A DNA stretch of 12,379 nucleotides, from NCBI GenBank assembly GCA_014239035.1, contig JAAZZY010000006.1:1-12379 (forward strand), read 5' to 3'. Below are positions 5,464 through 12,379 of this stretch, piece after piece. The position numbers were made by a program, and so were the translations under genes. The first letter of the stretch is position 1. The number at the start of each line of letters is the position of its first letter. The notes under the pieces are model-generated. The model did not search any database. It was not told the DNA's origin and was given only the letters and a program-made list of their open reading frames with translations. This DNA comes from Chlamydiia bacterium. Its GTDB lineage: Bacteria; Chlamydiota; Chlamydiia; Chlamydiales; JAAZZY01.

Positions 5464-6057
5464 ATGTTTACAGGAATAATAGAGCATATTGGAAGAATTG
5501 AAGAGGTTATTATAGAAGAGCATGGAATCTCTTTTGCGGTCTCTTGTGATTTATTCAAAAGTGAGAAGCTAGGGAAATCTTTTGCGATCAATGGAGTCTG
5601 CTTGACTCAAGTGCGTTATGAAAATATGCGTTCTTATTTTGATGTGACGTATGAGACTCTCAAGAAAACAAATCTTGGAAGCTTAAAAGAAAAAGACTTT
5701 GTGCATATAGAACCTGCTATGGCTGCGCAGTCTTCTTTTGATGGCCATATGGTTCAAGGTCATGTCGATGGAACTGCAAAGCTTGTGAGTATCACAAAAG
5801 ATAAACTCGTTATCGAGCTTCCAGATGATTTAAAGAAGTTTGTGGTTTCTAAAGGCTCTGTTGCAATCGATGGTGTGAGCTTAACGATAGCAGAAATTCA
5901 AGATAATGTGTTGACCATAGCTTTAATCCCACACACCTATGAGCATACCCTTTTTAAGGATAAGGAAACTGGATTGGTAAACATTGAAATAGATCTTTTT
6001 GCTAAGATGATTTTTAAATATTTAGATCAAACTCATACAAGTGAGATAGCTCAATGA
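5464..6057 (+). CDS. ribE: riboflavin synthase, alpha chain
   Basis: Catalyses the last step, dismutation of two 6,7-dimethyl-8-ribityllumazine molecules to riboflavin; works as a homotrimer. It shows the hallmark N-terminus MFTGIIEHIG and two lumazine-binding barrel repeats: repeat 1 (about 1-90, with FAINGVCLT 40-48) and repeat 2 (about 97-185, with MVQGHVDGTA 96-105 and VAIDGVSLT 133-141). H100 and C46 match conserved active-site positions. The linker EPAMAAQSSFDGH departs from the usual ERALR-x-RLGGH, a mild oddity. Length 197 residues, slightly short of the 200-215 norm. AAGGA four bases ahead supports the start. Its TGA overlaps the ribBA start (ATGA), implying translational coupling. 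The symbol ribC is used for the same enzyme in some species. Confidence 0.96.
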   Translation: MFTGIIEHIGRIEEVIIEEHGISFAVSCDLFKSEKLGKSFAINGVCLTQVRYENMRSYFDVTYETLKKTNLGSLKEKDFVHIEPAMAAQSSFDGHMVQGHVDGTAKLVSITKDKLVIELPDDLKKFVVSKGSVAIDGVSLTIAEIQDNVLTIALIPHTYEHTLFKDKETGLVNIEIDLFAKMIFKYLDQTHTSEIAQ

Positions 6058-7274
6058 AATTCAACACTATAGAAGAAGCTATTGTAGAGTTTAAAAAAGG
6101 CCTGCCAATCATTGTTGTAGATGATGAGGGTCGTGAGAATGAAGGGGATCTAATCATTGCTGCTGAAATGGCGAGTATTGAAAATATCGGTTTTATGATT
6201 CGTCATACGAGCGGTATCTTATGCGTGCCTATGCTGGAAAAAGATTTAGATGCTTTAAATATTCCCATGATGGTTGATCAGAACACTGAGAAACATCAGA
6301 CAGCTTTTACAGTTTCAGTAGATGCTAAACATTCTACAACAACGGGGATCTCAGCTCACGATCGAGTCAATACTATTCATACATTAGTTAATTCCCAATC
6401 AAAGCCTGATGATTTACTTCGGCCTGGGCATGTTTTTCCCCTCAAATACAAAGAAGGGGGAGTGCTTAAGAGAGCTGGGCACACTGAGGCTGGGGTAGAC
6501 CTTGCCGTGCTCGCTGGATTCCGGTCTGCAGCAGTACTCTCTGAGATTATAAATGAAAATGGTTCAGTGTCTAAAATAGAAGAGCTTAGAAGGTTTTCAG
6601 AAGAGCACAATCTAAAAATAATTTCTATTGCAGATCTTGTACGCTATCGCCATCGTCATGAAAAACTTGTTTGCTGTGATTCTTCTGCAAAAATACCAAC
6701 AGATTTTGGAGAGTTTGTGGCTTACTCCTATACCTCTCTTTTAGACAGTACCCAACATGTAGCTTTTGTTAAAGGTGATATAAAAGATCAAAAAGAAGTG
6801 CTTGTTCGCGTGCATTCTGAATGTCTAACTGGGGATGTTCTGGGTTCACGACGCTGCGATTGCGGAAACCAACTTAGCCTTGCTCTGGAAAGAATTGCAA
6901 AAGAGGGATGTGGAGTTTTAGTCTATCTTAGAGGACATGAAGGACGAGGGATAGGTCTAAAACATAAACTGCGAGCCTACAATCTGCAGGACAATGGTTG
7001 TGATACTGTCGAGGCAAATGAAGAACTAGGCCTTCCCGTAGACTCAAGGGAATATGGTGTGGGAGCCCAAATCTTAGCTGATCTTGGCATCACAAGCATG
7101 CGCCTTATGACTAACAACCCTGCAAAATATAGTGGGCTGTCAGGTTACGGACTTAAGATTGTAAAAAGAGAGCCTCTCTTTTCAAAGCCTACCCCAGAAA
7201 ATTTAAAATATCTCATGACCAAGCAAAAAAAGATGGGTCATTTGATTTCAGAAGAACTAAGCGAGGCAAAATGA
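6054..7274 (+). CDS. ribBA: bifunctional DHBP synthase / GTP cyclohydrolase II (RibBA)
   Basis: A fusion of the two entry enzymes. The N-terminal part (about 1-200) makes 3,4-dihydroxy-2-butanone 4-phosphate from ribulose 5-phosphate; the C-terminal part (about 205-406) opens GTP. DHBP synthase motifs: VVDDEGRENEGDL (21-32), HTSGILCVP (51-59), TAFTVSVDA (83-91), TTTGISAHDR (95-104) and RAGHTEAGVDL (140-150, with H143 and E145). Cyclohydrolase II motifs: RVHSECLTGDVLGSRRCDCG (252-271, zinc ligands C257, C268, C270), YLRGHEGRGIGL (291-302), DTVEANEELG (317-326) and LMTNNPAKY (351-359). All key residues are present and the length fits a full RibBA. It overlaps ribE upstream and ribH downstream by ATGA junctions, so the three are probably translated together. 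Fusion may keep the two substrates in proportion. Confidence 0.98.
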   Translation: MKFNTIEEAIVEFKKGLPIIVVDDEGRENEGDLIIAAEMASIENIGFMIRHTSGILCVPMLEKDLDALNIPMMVDQNTEKHQTAFTVSVDAKHSTTTGISAHDRVNTIHTLVNSQSKPDDLLRPGHVFPLKYKEGGVLKRAGHTEAGVDLAVLAGFRSAAVLSEIINENGSVSKIEELRRFSEEHNLKIISIADLVRYRHRHEKLVCCDSSAKIPTDFGEFVAYSYTSLLDSTQHVAFVKGDIKDQKEVLVRVHSECLTGDVLGSRRCDCGNQLSLALERIAKEGCGVLVYLRGHEGRGIGLKHKLRAYNLQDNGCDTVEANEELGLPVDSREYGVGAQILADLGITSMRLMTNNPAKYSGLSGYGLKIVKREPLFSKPTPENLKYLMTKQKKMGHLISEELSEAK

Positions 7275-7732
7275 GAGATCATGAAATTCGTATAGCTATA
7301 GTTGTTAGCCGTTTTAACACAGACATTACTGGAGGTCTTTTAGAAGGCGCTAAAGAGTGTGCTGGTAAAGAAGGCATAGAAGTAGACCAAATCGAAATCT
7401 ATTGGGTGCCAGGAGCTTTTGAGCTTGCCTCAGCTGCTAAAAAATTGGCGCAGACATCAAGCTATGATGCCATCGTTTGTTTAGGAGCTGTTTTAAAAGG
7501 TGAGACAGAGCACTTTGATTATGTTTCTAGCGCTTCAGCGCATGGAATTATTCAGGCATCACTTGATACTGGAGTCCCTATTTTGTTTGGCGTTTTAACT
7601 TGTGATCGATCTCAAGCGCTAGTGCGCTCAAAAGGTGAAAGAAACAAAGGGTTTCACACTTTTAAAGCTGGCTTAGATATGATTAATCTCTTTTCGGAAA
7701 TAGGTCAAAAAAAACAAAACCTTTTGCATTAA
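7271..7732 (+). CDS. ribH: 6,7-dimethyl-8-ribityllumazine synthase (riboflavin synthase beta chain)
   Basis: Joins 3,4-dihydroxybutanone phosphate with the ribitylamino-uracil to give the lumazine substrate of RibE. Members assemble as pentamers or 60-subunit shells. Diagnostic blocks: IAIVVSRFN (8-16), VPGAFELASAAKKLA (46-60), YDAIVCLGAVLKGETEHFDYV (65-85, with catalytic H81), GVPILFGVLT (101-110) and RSKGERNKG (119-127). At 153 residues it has the typical length. GAGG a few bases ahead of the ATG, within the ribBA 3' end, serves as ribosome site; its ATG overlaps the ribBA TGA. It is the last gene of the operon; an AT-rich inverted repeat at its 3' end may act as a weak terminator. Confidence 0.97.
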   Translation: MRDHEIRIAIVVSRFNTDITGGLLEGAKECAGKEGIEVDQIEIYWVPGAFELASAAKKLAQTSSYDAIVCLGAVLKGETEHFDYVSSASAHGIIQASLDTGVPILFGVLTCDRSQALVRSKGERNKGFHTFKAGLDMINLFSEIGQKKQNLLH

Positions 7733-7749
7733 ATCATTGGATTTGTTTT
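7711..7749 (+). terminator. AT-rich inverted repeat at the end of ribH, possible weak terminator
   Basis: AAAACAAAACC (7711-7721) pairs with GGATTTGTTTT (7739-7749) with one mismatch around a 17-base loop. The stem spans the ribH stop codon and its 3' arm ends in T residues. The very low GC content makes it a poor rho-independent terminator, so read-through into the 7800 gene is possible. Confidence 0.28.
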
Positions 7750-7750
7750 A

Positions 7751-7772
7751 TTGACCGTTAAATCTTTGTACC
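7751..7772 (+). promoter_or_regulatory. -35-like box in the ribH-7800 gap
   Basis: TTGACC (7751-7756) is five of six to consensus, but the hexamer 16 bp downstream, TAACCC (about 7773-7778), is poor. It could mark a promoter for the gene at 7800 and the mur genes, and the 67-bp gap would allow one. Weak evidence. Confidence 0.25.
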
Positions 7773-7799
7773 TAACCCCATAAGGATAGGAAGGATTTT

Positions 7800-8681
7800 A
7801 TGGTGAAATTTAAGCCAGTAAAAGAAAGTTCCCTTAAAGGGTATTTTTCATACCTTATCACCCCATTTTTAAGCCTATCGGGCTTTTCCGGTTCTAGGCT
7901 GGGACACAGATACAAAAAAACAAAATCAGCAAAGAATGTCTCTTCGTACTTTAATCGATTTATTTCCGATAGTCGAATAAAACAGATTTATCACCAGCTG
8001 GAGTTTCTTGCTCAAAGTGCTGTAAGTGATCTAGAGCAACAAAAAAATCAGGGGCTTATTTCAAAAGGACTGCATCCTTTGAAAGAAAAAGAGTGGTATA
8101 TAGACTATTTAAAGCCGCGCATAGACGATTTTTCTTCTGAAGACTCTTGGCAAGTGATGCTCAACGATGGGCAAAGAGACAAGTATGCGAAGTTTTTATC
8201 TAAGGGAGAATGTCTCAATAGATTTGATATTTTTGTGCAGAATTATTTTTTTTCAGCATTGCCAGCACAGAAGCTTGTCGAAATCTTTCTTATTGCTTAT
8301 GAAGGTGAAGAAATTGAGCGAAAAGAAAAGCTTGAACTATTACTCAACTGCTTATCACACAAACAAGCAGCTTGCTTAATTGAAACACTTCGACTGACTA
8401 TAAGTGACACAAGACACTGGGTCTCGTACTGCGAATCACTGTTAGGATATATGAGAAATGCACAGATTAAAAATGTGCTTTTTTTATTGCCCTATGAGCT
8501 GGAAAATTGTGCGTTAGAAAAATTATATCCCTATGAAATTTTAGAAGTTGTCGAGCTAACTGATGATGTCCAGAAAAAAGAAAAAATTATCCGCTCGGTT
8601 TTAAAGCATCGTAAAGAATGGTGGAGTAATTTTTCTCACGATGAAGTGAAACACGCCCTCTCAATATTAAGGACTCAGTAA
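7800..8681 (+). CDS. hypothetical protein leading the mur cluster, 293 residues
   Basis: I do not recognise this protein. The start ATG has AGGAAGGA five bases upstream and is secure. The N-terminal 45 residues are basic and Ser/Gly-rich (SLSGFSGSRLGHRYKKTKSA, 25-44), with a short hydrophobic patch (YFSYLITPFLSL, 15-26) too weak for a clear membrane helix. From about residue 50 on the sequence is predicted to be almost all alpha-helical and rich in Leu, Lys and Glu: FLIAYEGEEIERKEKLELL (163-181), KQAACLIETLRL (188-199) and VLKHRKEWWSNF (267-278). No catalytic motif stands out. It ends 10 bases before murF with no terminator between, so the two are probably co-transcribed, which hints at a role tied to envelope or division (inference only). 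It lacks repeats and looks evolutionarily maintained. Confidence 0.83.
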   Translation: MVKFKPVKESSLKGYFSYLITPFLSLSGFSGSRLGHRYKKTKSAKNVSSYFNRFISDSRIKQIYHQLEFLAQSAVSDLEQQKNQGLISKGLHPLKEKEWYIDYLKPRIDDFSSEDSWQVMLNDGQRDKYAKFLSKGECLNRFDIFVQNYFFSALPAQKLVEIFLIAYEGEEIERKEKLELLLNCLSHKQAACLIETLRLTISDTRHWVSYCESLLGYMRNAQIKNVLFLLPYELENCALEKLYPYEILEVVELTDDVQKKEKIIRSVLKHRKEWWSNFSHDEVKHALSILRTQ

Positions 8682-8691
8682 GAAATTTTCC

Positions 8692-10023
8692 ATGTGGTTT
8701 TTTCAAGCAATTCATGATTTTCTTCCTATAGAGGAAGAGCTCTCTAAAAAAATTAATTCCTATTGCATCGACTCTAGAAAAGTACAAAATGGTAGCCTGT
8801 TTTTTGCGATTAAGGGCCAAAGAGCAGATGGCCATAAATTTTTAGATCAAGCCTTCCAAAATGGAGCCATTGCAGCCGTTGTCGAAAAGGATGTAGAGAT
8901 AAATCATTCTCCAATGCCTTTAATTCATGTTGATAATGTGCAAGAGACTCTTCAAAAGATGGCCAAAGCTGTGATCACATTTTGGAAACCCAAAATTATA
9001 GCGATTACAGGCTCTTTGGGTAAGACATCAACTAAAGACTTTCTGATCATACTTCTCCGAGAAAAGTATACAGTTGCAGGCACACCGGGAAATTATAACA
9101 GCCAGCTAACTTTGCCTTTGACTATTCTCAATGTAGGTAAGCCTACTGAATTTTTAGTTTTAGAGATGGGCATAGATCAACCTGGTGAAATAGACAGGCT
9201 TTTAGATATTGCTCCTCCAACGTATGCAATCCTAACTCAGCTAGCTCATGTGCATATAGAAGGCTTTGGCTCTTTTGATAAGCTAGCCTCAGAAAAAGTT
9301 AAAGTTTTTCAGAAGATGCAAACAAAAGTTGGGGTCTACAGCCAAGATATGCCATACTCTGATTTAGCTAAGTCTCAAGGAAAATGCAAAAAAATATGCA
9401 CCTCATTGAAAAACCCTGATGCAGATTTTTACCTAAAATATAAAAAAGATAGTTTTGAGGTTTATAAAAACAAAGAGTTTTTCTTGAGCTCCCCATCACC
9501 TTTTTTTGATCAAAAAAGTCATTTTAACCTTTTGTCTACAATTGCACTAGCTGATGATTTAAAAATAGAGAAGAGCAAAATTTTAAAAGCAATTCCGATT
9601 CTAAAGCATGCTCCAAATCGCCTGCAAAAAATTCAAAGAAACGGGATCTCCTTTATCTGTGATGCCTATAATGCAAATGTAGATTCTATGGAAAATGCTT
9701 TGATGAGCCTTGGGAAAGAAAAGGGAAGGAAAATTGCTATCTTATCTGATATGGTAGAGCTTGGTTGCTGCCAGAGAGAAGATCATCAAAGGCTTGCTCA
9801 AATTGCACTTCAACATGCTGATATCTTGGTGGGTTTGGGACAAAGGTTGGAGGTAATGAGACCTATTTGGAAAAAAAGCAAAAAAAGATGGGCTTTTTTT
9901 CTTTCATATTCCAATATGCTGCCCTATATTTCCAAATTGGTCAAAAAAGGAGATGTTATCCTTTTGAAAGGATCAAGGAAACAAGCCTTAGAGAGAGTCT
10001 TAGATGATCTTAATATTTATTGA
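8692..10023 (+). CDS. murF: UDP-MurNAc-tripeptide:D-Ala-D-Ala ligase MurF
   Basis: ATP-dependent cytosolic ligase that adds D-Ala-D-Ala to UDP-MurNAc-tripeptide, the last soluble step of the peptidoglycan precursor. Three Mur-ligase domains are readable: N-terminal UDP-binding (about 1-100, with YCIDSRKVQNGSLFFAIKG 24-42), central ATPase (about 101-310) with P-loop AITGSLGKTSTKDF (104-117, K111), TPGNYNSQLTLPLTIL (131-146), EMGIDQPGEI (158-167), AHVHIEGFGS (185-194) and the probable carbamylated Lys in SEKVKVF, and a C-terminal domain with CDAYNANVDSM (323-333). Length 443 is normal (452 in E. coli). Oddities: SLGKTS for the usual SNGKTT, and NVDSM where most MurFs have NPDSM. No strong ribosome site precedes the ATG, suggesting coupling to the upstream gene. 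Overlaps mraY by 20 bases. Confidence 0.95.
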   Translation: MWFFQAIHDFLPIEEELSKKINSYCIDSRKVQNGSLFFAIKGQRADGHKFLDQAFQNGAIAAVVEKDVEINHSPMPLIHVDNVQETLQKMAKAVITFWKPKIIAITGSLGKTSTKDFLIILLREKYTVAGTPGNYNSQLTLPLTILNVGKPTEFLVLEMGIDQPGEIDRLLDIAPPTYAILTQLAHVHIEGFGSFDKLASEKVKVFQKMQTKVGVYSQDMPYSDLAKSQGKCKKICTSLKNPDADFYLKYKKDSFEVYKNKEFFLSSPSPFFDQKSHFNLLSTIALADDLKIEKSKILKAIPILKHAPNRLQKIQRNGISFICDAYNANVDSMENALMSLGKEKGRKIAILSDMVELGCCQREDHQRLAQIALQHADILVGLGQRLEVMRPIWKKSKKRWAFFLSYSNMLPYISKLVKKGDVILLKGSRKQALERVLDDLNIY

Positions 10024-11125
10024 ACTTTTGCAACAGCTGGGATTCAAAATACCCTCCGTTTTTGAATACTATTCATTTAGAATGAGCATGGCAGCAATTA
10101 CCGCATTGGTTCTAACGATCTTTTATGGAAAGGTCTTTATCAAGAAACTCTACGAACTTAAAATTGGGCAGCCTATTCGTAAAGAAGAGTGCCCACTACT
10201 TGGTCATTTGCATCAAAAAAAAGAAGATACCCCAACAATGGGTGGGATCTTAATTATATTTTCAATGATTATTTCATTGGTTTTATGGATGGATTTGTCT
10301 CATCCATTTACCTGGATACTGCTAGCTACAACGCTCCTTCTAGGAATGCTTGGAGCAATAGATGATTTTTTGAAGCTTAAGACAAAAAGCAGCAGAGGTC
10401 TCTCAGGTAAGAAGAAATTTATTTTTCAGACAATCTTTTCTATTATTTTAGCAAGTTATCTTTTTGGTCCATACACTGTGCAATATGGACAGAATATGAC
10501 GTGGCTCTATATTCCTTTTATAAAAGGACCTGTTATTCATTTCTCTGGGATACTCTTAGCTTTGCTTGTCCTGTTTTGGGTATGCGTTATCAATGGGTCG
10601 TCTAATGCAGTGAATCTTACCGATGGACTAGATGGGCTTGCCGCAGGAAATCTCATCATGGTCGCGAGCTCTTTTGCAATGATTGCTTTTGTTAGCAACC
10701 ACTTTTCTATCTCACAGTATCTCAACATCCAGTATATTGAGGGGAGTGGGGAAATCGCAATTTACTTATCCTCACTTGTTGGAGGTTGTTTAGGATTTTT
10801 GTGGTATAACAGCCACCCTGCGCAGGTGTTTATGGGGGATACAGGCTCACTTGCTCTTGGAGGAGTCATTGGAGTAAGTAGCATTTTACTTCGTAGAGAG
10901 CTGCTTTTAGCTATTGTTGGAGGAGTGTTTGTTGCTGAAGCTCTTTCTGTAATTATACAAGTAGGTAGCTTTAAGTTGCGCAATAAAAAGAGAGTGTTCT
11001 TATGTGCACCTTTGCACCACCACTTTGAATATTTAGGATGGCCCGAGACGAAAGTTGTTTTACGTTTTTGGATTATAGGGTTTTTATTATCCGTTGTTGG
11101 AGTATTATCGTTAAAATTTCAGTAA
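10004..11125 (+). CDS. mraY: phospho-MurNAc-pentapeptide translocase MraY
   Basis: Integral membrane transferase that moves phospho-MurNAc-pentapeptide from UDP to undecaprenyl phosphate, giving lipid I. About ten transmembrane helices are visible across 373 residues (E. coli 360). Family motifs: DTPTMGGILII (75-85), GAIDDFLKLK (117-126, D120 and D121), NAVNLTDGLDGLAAG (201-215), PAQVFMGDTGSLALGG (272-287, D279), FVAEALSVIIQVGSFKLR (309-326) and APLHHHFEYLGWPE (335-348). These carry the catalytic aspartates and the HHH loop. The start ATG lies inside the murF 3' end, in another frame, after a GAGAGAG purine run, so translation is likely coupled to murF. The extra 13 residues over E. coli are mainly at the N-terminus and in the cytosolic loop after helix 1 (CPLLGHLHQKKED). 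Confidence 0.98.
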   Translation: MILIFIELLQQLGFKIPSVFEYYSFRMSMAAITALVLTIFYGKVFIKKLYELKIGQPIRKEECPLLGHLHQKKEDTPTMGGILIIFSMIISLVLWMDLSHPFTWILLATTLLLGMLGAIDDFLKLKTKSSRGLSGKKKFIFQTIFSIILASYLFGPYTVQYGQNMTWLYIPFIKGPVIHFSGILLALLVLFWVCVINGSSNAVNLTDGLDGLAAGNLIMVASSFAMIAFVSNHFSISQYLNIQYIEGSGEIAIYLSSLVGGCLGFLWYNSHPAQVFMGDTGSLALGGVIGVSSILLRRELLLAIVGGVFVAEALSVIIQVGSFKLRNKKRVFLCAPLHHHFEYLGWPETKVVLRFWIIGFLLSVVGVLSLKFQ

Positions 11126-11126
11126 G

Positions 11127-12379
11127 ATGAGTAATTATCAAAACAAGAAAGTTCTGATTCTAGGCATGGGCAAAAGCGGTAAGTCTATGGTGCATTTTTT
11201 CAAAAAAAGAGAAGCCCAATGCCTTGCTTTTGACGATAATCGAAAGGTGAATGTTTATGAAGACTCTTGCAATGTTTACGACAAGATAGAGGATATTGAT
11301 TTTGATCAAATAGATCTTTTAGCTACATCACCAGGAGTCAGTCCCAAACATACAGTATGTATGCAAGCTCAAAAAAAGGGGATCCCCATTAAAGGCGAAA
11401 TGCAGCTCGGTCTCGAGTCTATTTCAAATAGAATCATCGGGATTACCGGGACAAATGGTAAATCAACACTGACAAGTATGATCGCTCACCTCTTAAATAG
11501 TTCTTCTCAAAAAGCTAGAGCTGTGGGAAATATTGGAGTGCCAATCACATCTGTTGTAGACGAGCTCTCCCATAATGAAATAGTTGTTGTAGAACTCAGC
11601 TCATATCAAATTGATTCATTAGAATCTCCTTGCTTAGATTATGCTCTTTTACTCAACATTACACCAGATCATCTTGATCGATATGGTAACATGCAAAACT
11701 ATGCCAAATCTAAGTTTAGCATTGTAAATTTCATAAAGGAGAGGGGGACTTTTATTACTTCCCGCTCATTAATCAGCACCTGGAAGGGATGTTTTTCTTT
11801 TGATCAAGTCATGCATTATGACGATCTTTTGCAAAAATACCTCAAAAAGAAAAACAGTGTAAATCCATGCACAGGACCTTTTCAAGAGCAAAACTTCTCT
11901 GCTGCACTTGCTGTGAGCGAATTTTTTGGTCTCACATATGATGAAATTAAAGAAGGAATAGAAACTTTTAAGGGTTTAGCGCACCGCTGTGAGTTTGTTG
12001 AAACATTCAATGGTGTATCATTCTACAATGACAGCAAAGCTACAAACATAGAGTCTGTAATTAAAGCAGTTACTTCTATTAATTGCCCAATCCACCTCAT
12101 TATGGGTGGGGATGACAAAGATCTTGACTATTCAATTCTAAAACCCTATTTTTTAGACAAAGTAAAAGGGATATATTTCATAGGTCAGTCGAAAGAAAAA
12201 ATGGCCAAAGTATTTGAAAAGGAATATACTACTTCTTTGTGCTCTTCGCTTGAGAGTGCTATGAGAGGCGCTTTCAAAAAATGTGAAGCAAAAGAGGCCC
12301 TGCTCTTGTCACCTGGTACGTCAAGTTTCTGTATGTTTGATAACTTTGAACACCGTGGGGAAGAGTTTAAACACATTGT
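11127..12379 (+). CDS. murD: UDP-MurNAc-L-alanine:D-glutamate ligase MurD (C-terminal end outside window)
   Basis: Adds D-glutamate to UDP-MurNAc-L-Ala in the cytosol. 417 residues are visible and the usual length is 420-450, so only a short tail is missing. N-terminal nucleotide-binding fold with VLILGMGKSGKS (9-20), then SPGVSP (68-73). Central ATPase with GITGTNGKST (105-114, K112), GNIGVP (134-139), ELSSYQIDS (156-164), NITPDHLDRYG (177-187) and a probable carbamylated Lys in YAKSKFS (192-198). C-terminal domain with HRCEFV (287-292), FYNDSKATN (299-307), LIMGGDDKD (324-332) and LLSPGTSSF near the end, where most MurDs read SP-A/G-C-A/S-SF. It begins one base after the mraY stop with no clear ribosome site, implying translational coupling. 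In Chlamydia the cluster continues with nlpD, ftsW, murG and murC-ddl, which may follow to the right. Confidence 0.97.
   Translation, partial: MSNYQNKKVLILGMGKSGKSMVHFFKKREAQCLAFDDNRKVNVYEDSCNVYDKIEDIDFDQIDLLATSPGVSPKHTVCMQAQKKGIPIKGEMQLGLESISNRIIGITGTNGKSTLTSMIAHLLNSSSQKARAVGNIGVPITSVVDELSHNEIVVVELSSYQIDSLESPCLDYALLLNITPDHLDRYGNMQNYAKSKFSIVNFIKERGTFITSRSLISTWKGCFSFDQVMHYDDLLQKYLKKKNSVNPCTGPFQEQNFSAALAVSEFFGLTYDEIKEGIETFKGLAHRCEFVETFNGVSFYNDSKATNIESVIKAVTSINCPIHLIMGGDDKDLDYSILKPYFLDKVKGIYFIGQSKEKMAKVFEKEYTTSLCSSLESAMRGAFKKCEAKEALLLSPGTSSFCMFDNFEHRGEEFKHI

Noticed and set aside
8587..8835. Minus-strand frame of 82 codons across the 7800 gene/murF junction
   Set aside because: Lies opposite two well-supported genes, has no ribosome site and no recognisable sequence.

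Overview
The window looks like chromosome from a member of the Chlamydiae, most likely an environmental or 'Chlamydia-like' lineage rather than genus Chlamydia. Three things point there: moderately low GC, a divergent GroEL paralogue with no groES in front of it, and a murF-mraY-murD run. From memory, Chlamydia trachomatis carries its third GroEL gene (groEL3, CT755) directly beside murF-mraY-murD (CT756-758). Here the same two blocks are about 8 kb apart, with a riboflavin operon and several orphan genes between them. The phylum call rests on content and gene order and was not tested by a search.

Left part (1-2324). The 5' part of a groEL paralogue runs off the left edge on the minus strand. 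It has a good sigma70-type promoter and, just upstream, a CIRCE-like inverted repeat (HrcA operator). A small plus-strand ORF (935-1231) follows. Then come a minus-strand tRNA-Cys(GCA) with its own promoter and two unrecognised minus-strand genes of 92 and 144 residues, separated by a terminator-like hairpin.

Middle (2325-4335). A plus-strand gene encodes a membrane-anchored protein of the 2OG-Fe(II) oxygenase type. Convergent to it is a stretch (about 3404-4087, minus) that reads as one decayed gene: coding-like segments in different frames, joined by frameshifts and an in-frame stop. About 250 bp of AT-rich spacer then leads to the riboflavin operon.

Riboflavin operon (4336-7732). ribD, ribE, ribBA and ribH are tightly packed, with two 4-base ATGA overlaps. 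They encode every committed enzyme from GTP and ribulose 5-phosphate to riboflavin except the phosphatase step, which is usually done by generic HAD enzymes encoded elsewhere. No FMN riboswitch is visible upstream.

Right part (7800-12379). An unrecognised 293-residue gene lies 10 bases ahead of murF. It is followed by mraY (overlapping murF by 20 bases) and murD (1 base after mraY, cut by the window edge near its C-terminus). These last three enzymes make UDP-MurNAc-pentapeptide and load it on undecaprenyl phosphate, fitting an organism that keeps peptidoglycan synthesis for division. The whole run from 7800 is probably one transcription unit.

I see no CRISPR array, insertion sequence, integrase or replication origin. 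The best candidates for something undescribed are the CIRCE-like site on a GroEL paralogue, the two orphan minus-strand genes, the membrane-anchored oxygenase and the orphan gene leading the mur cluster. None amounts to a proven new system.
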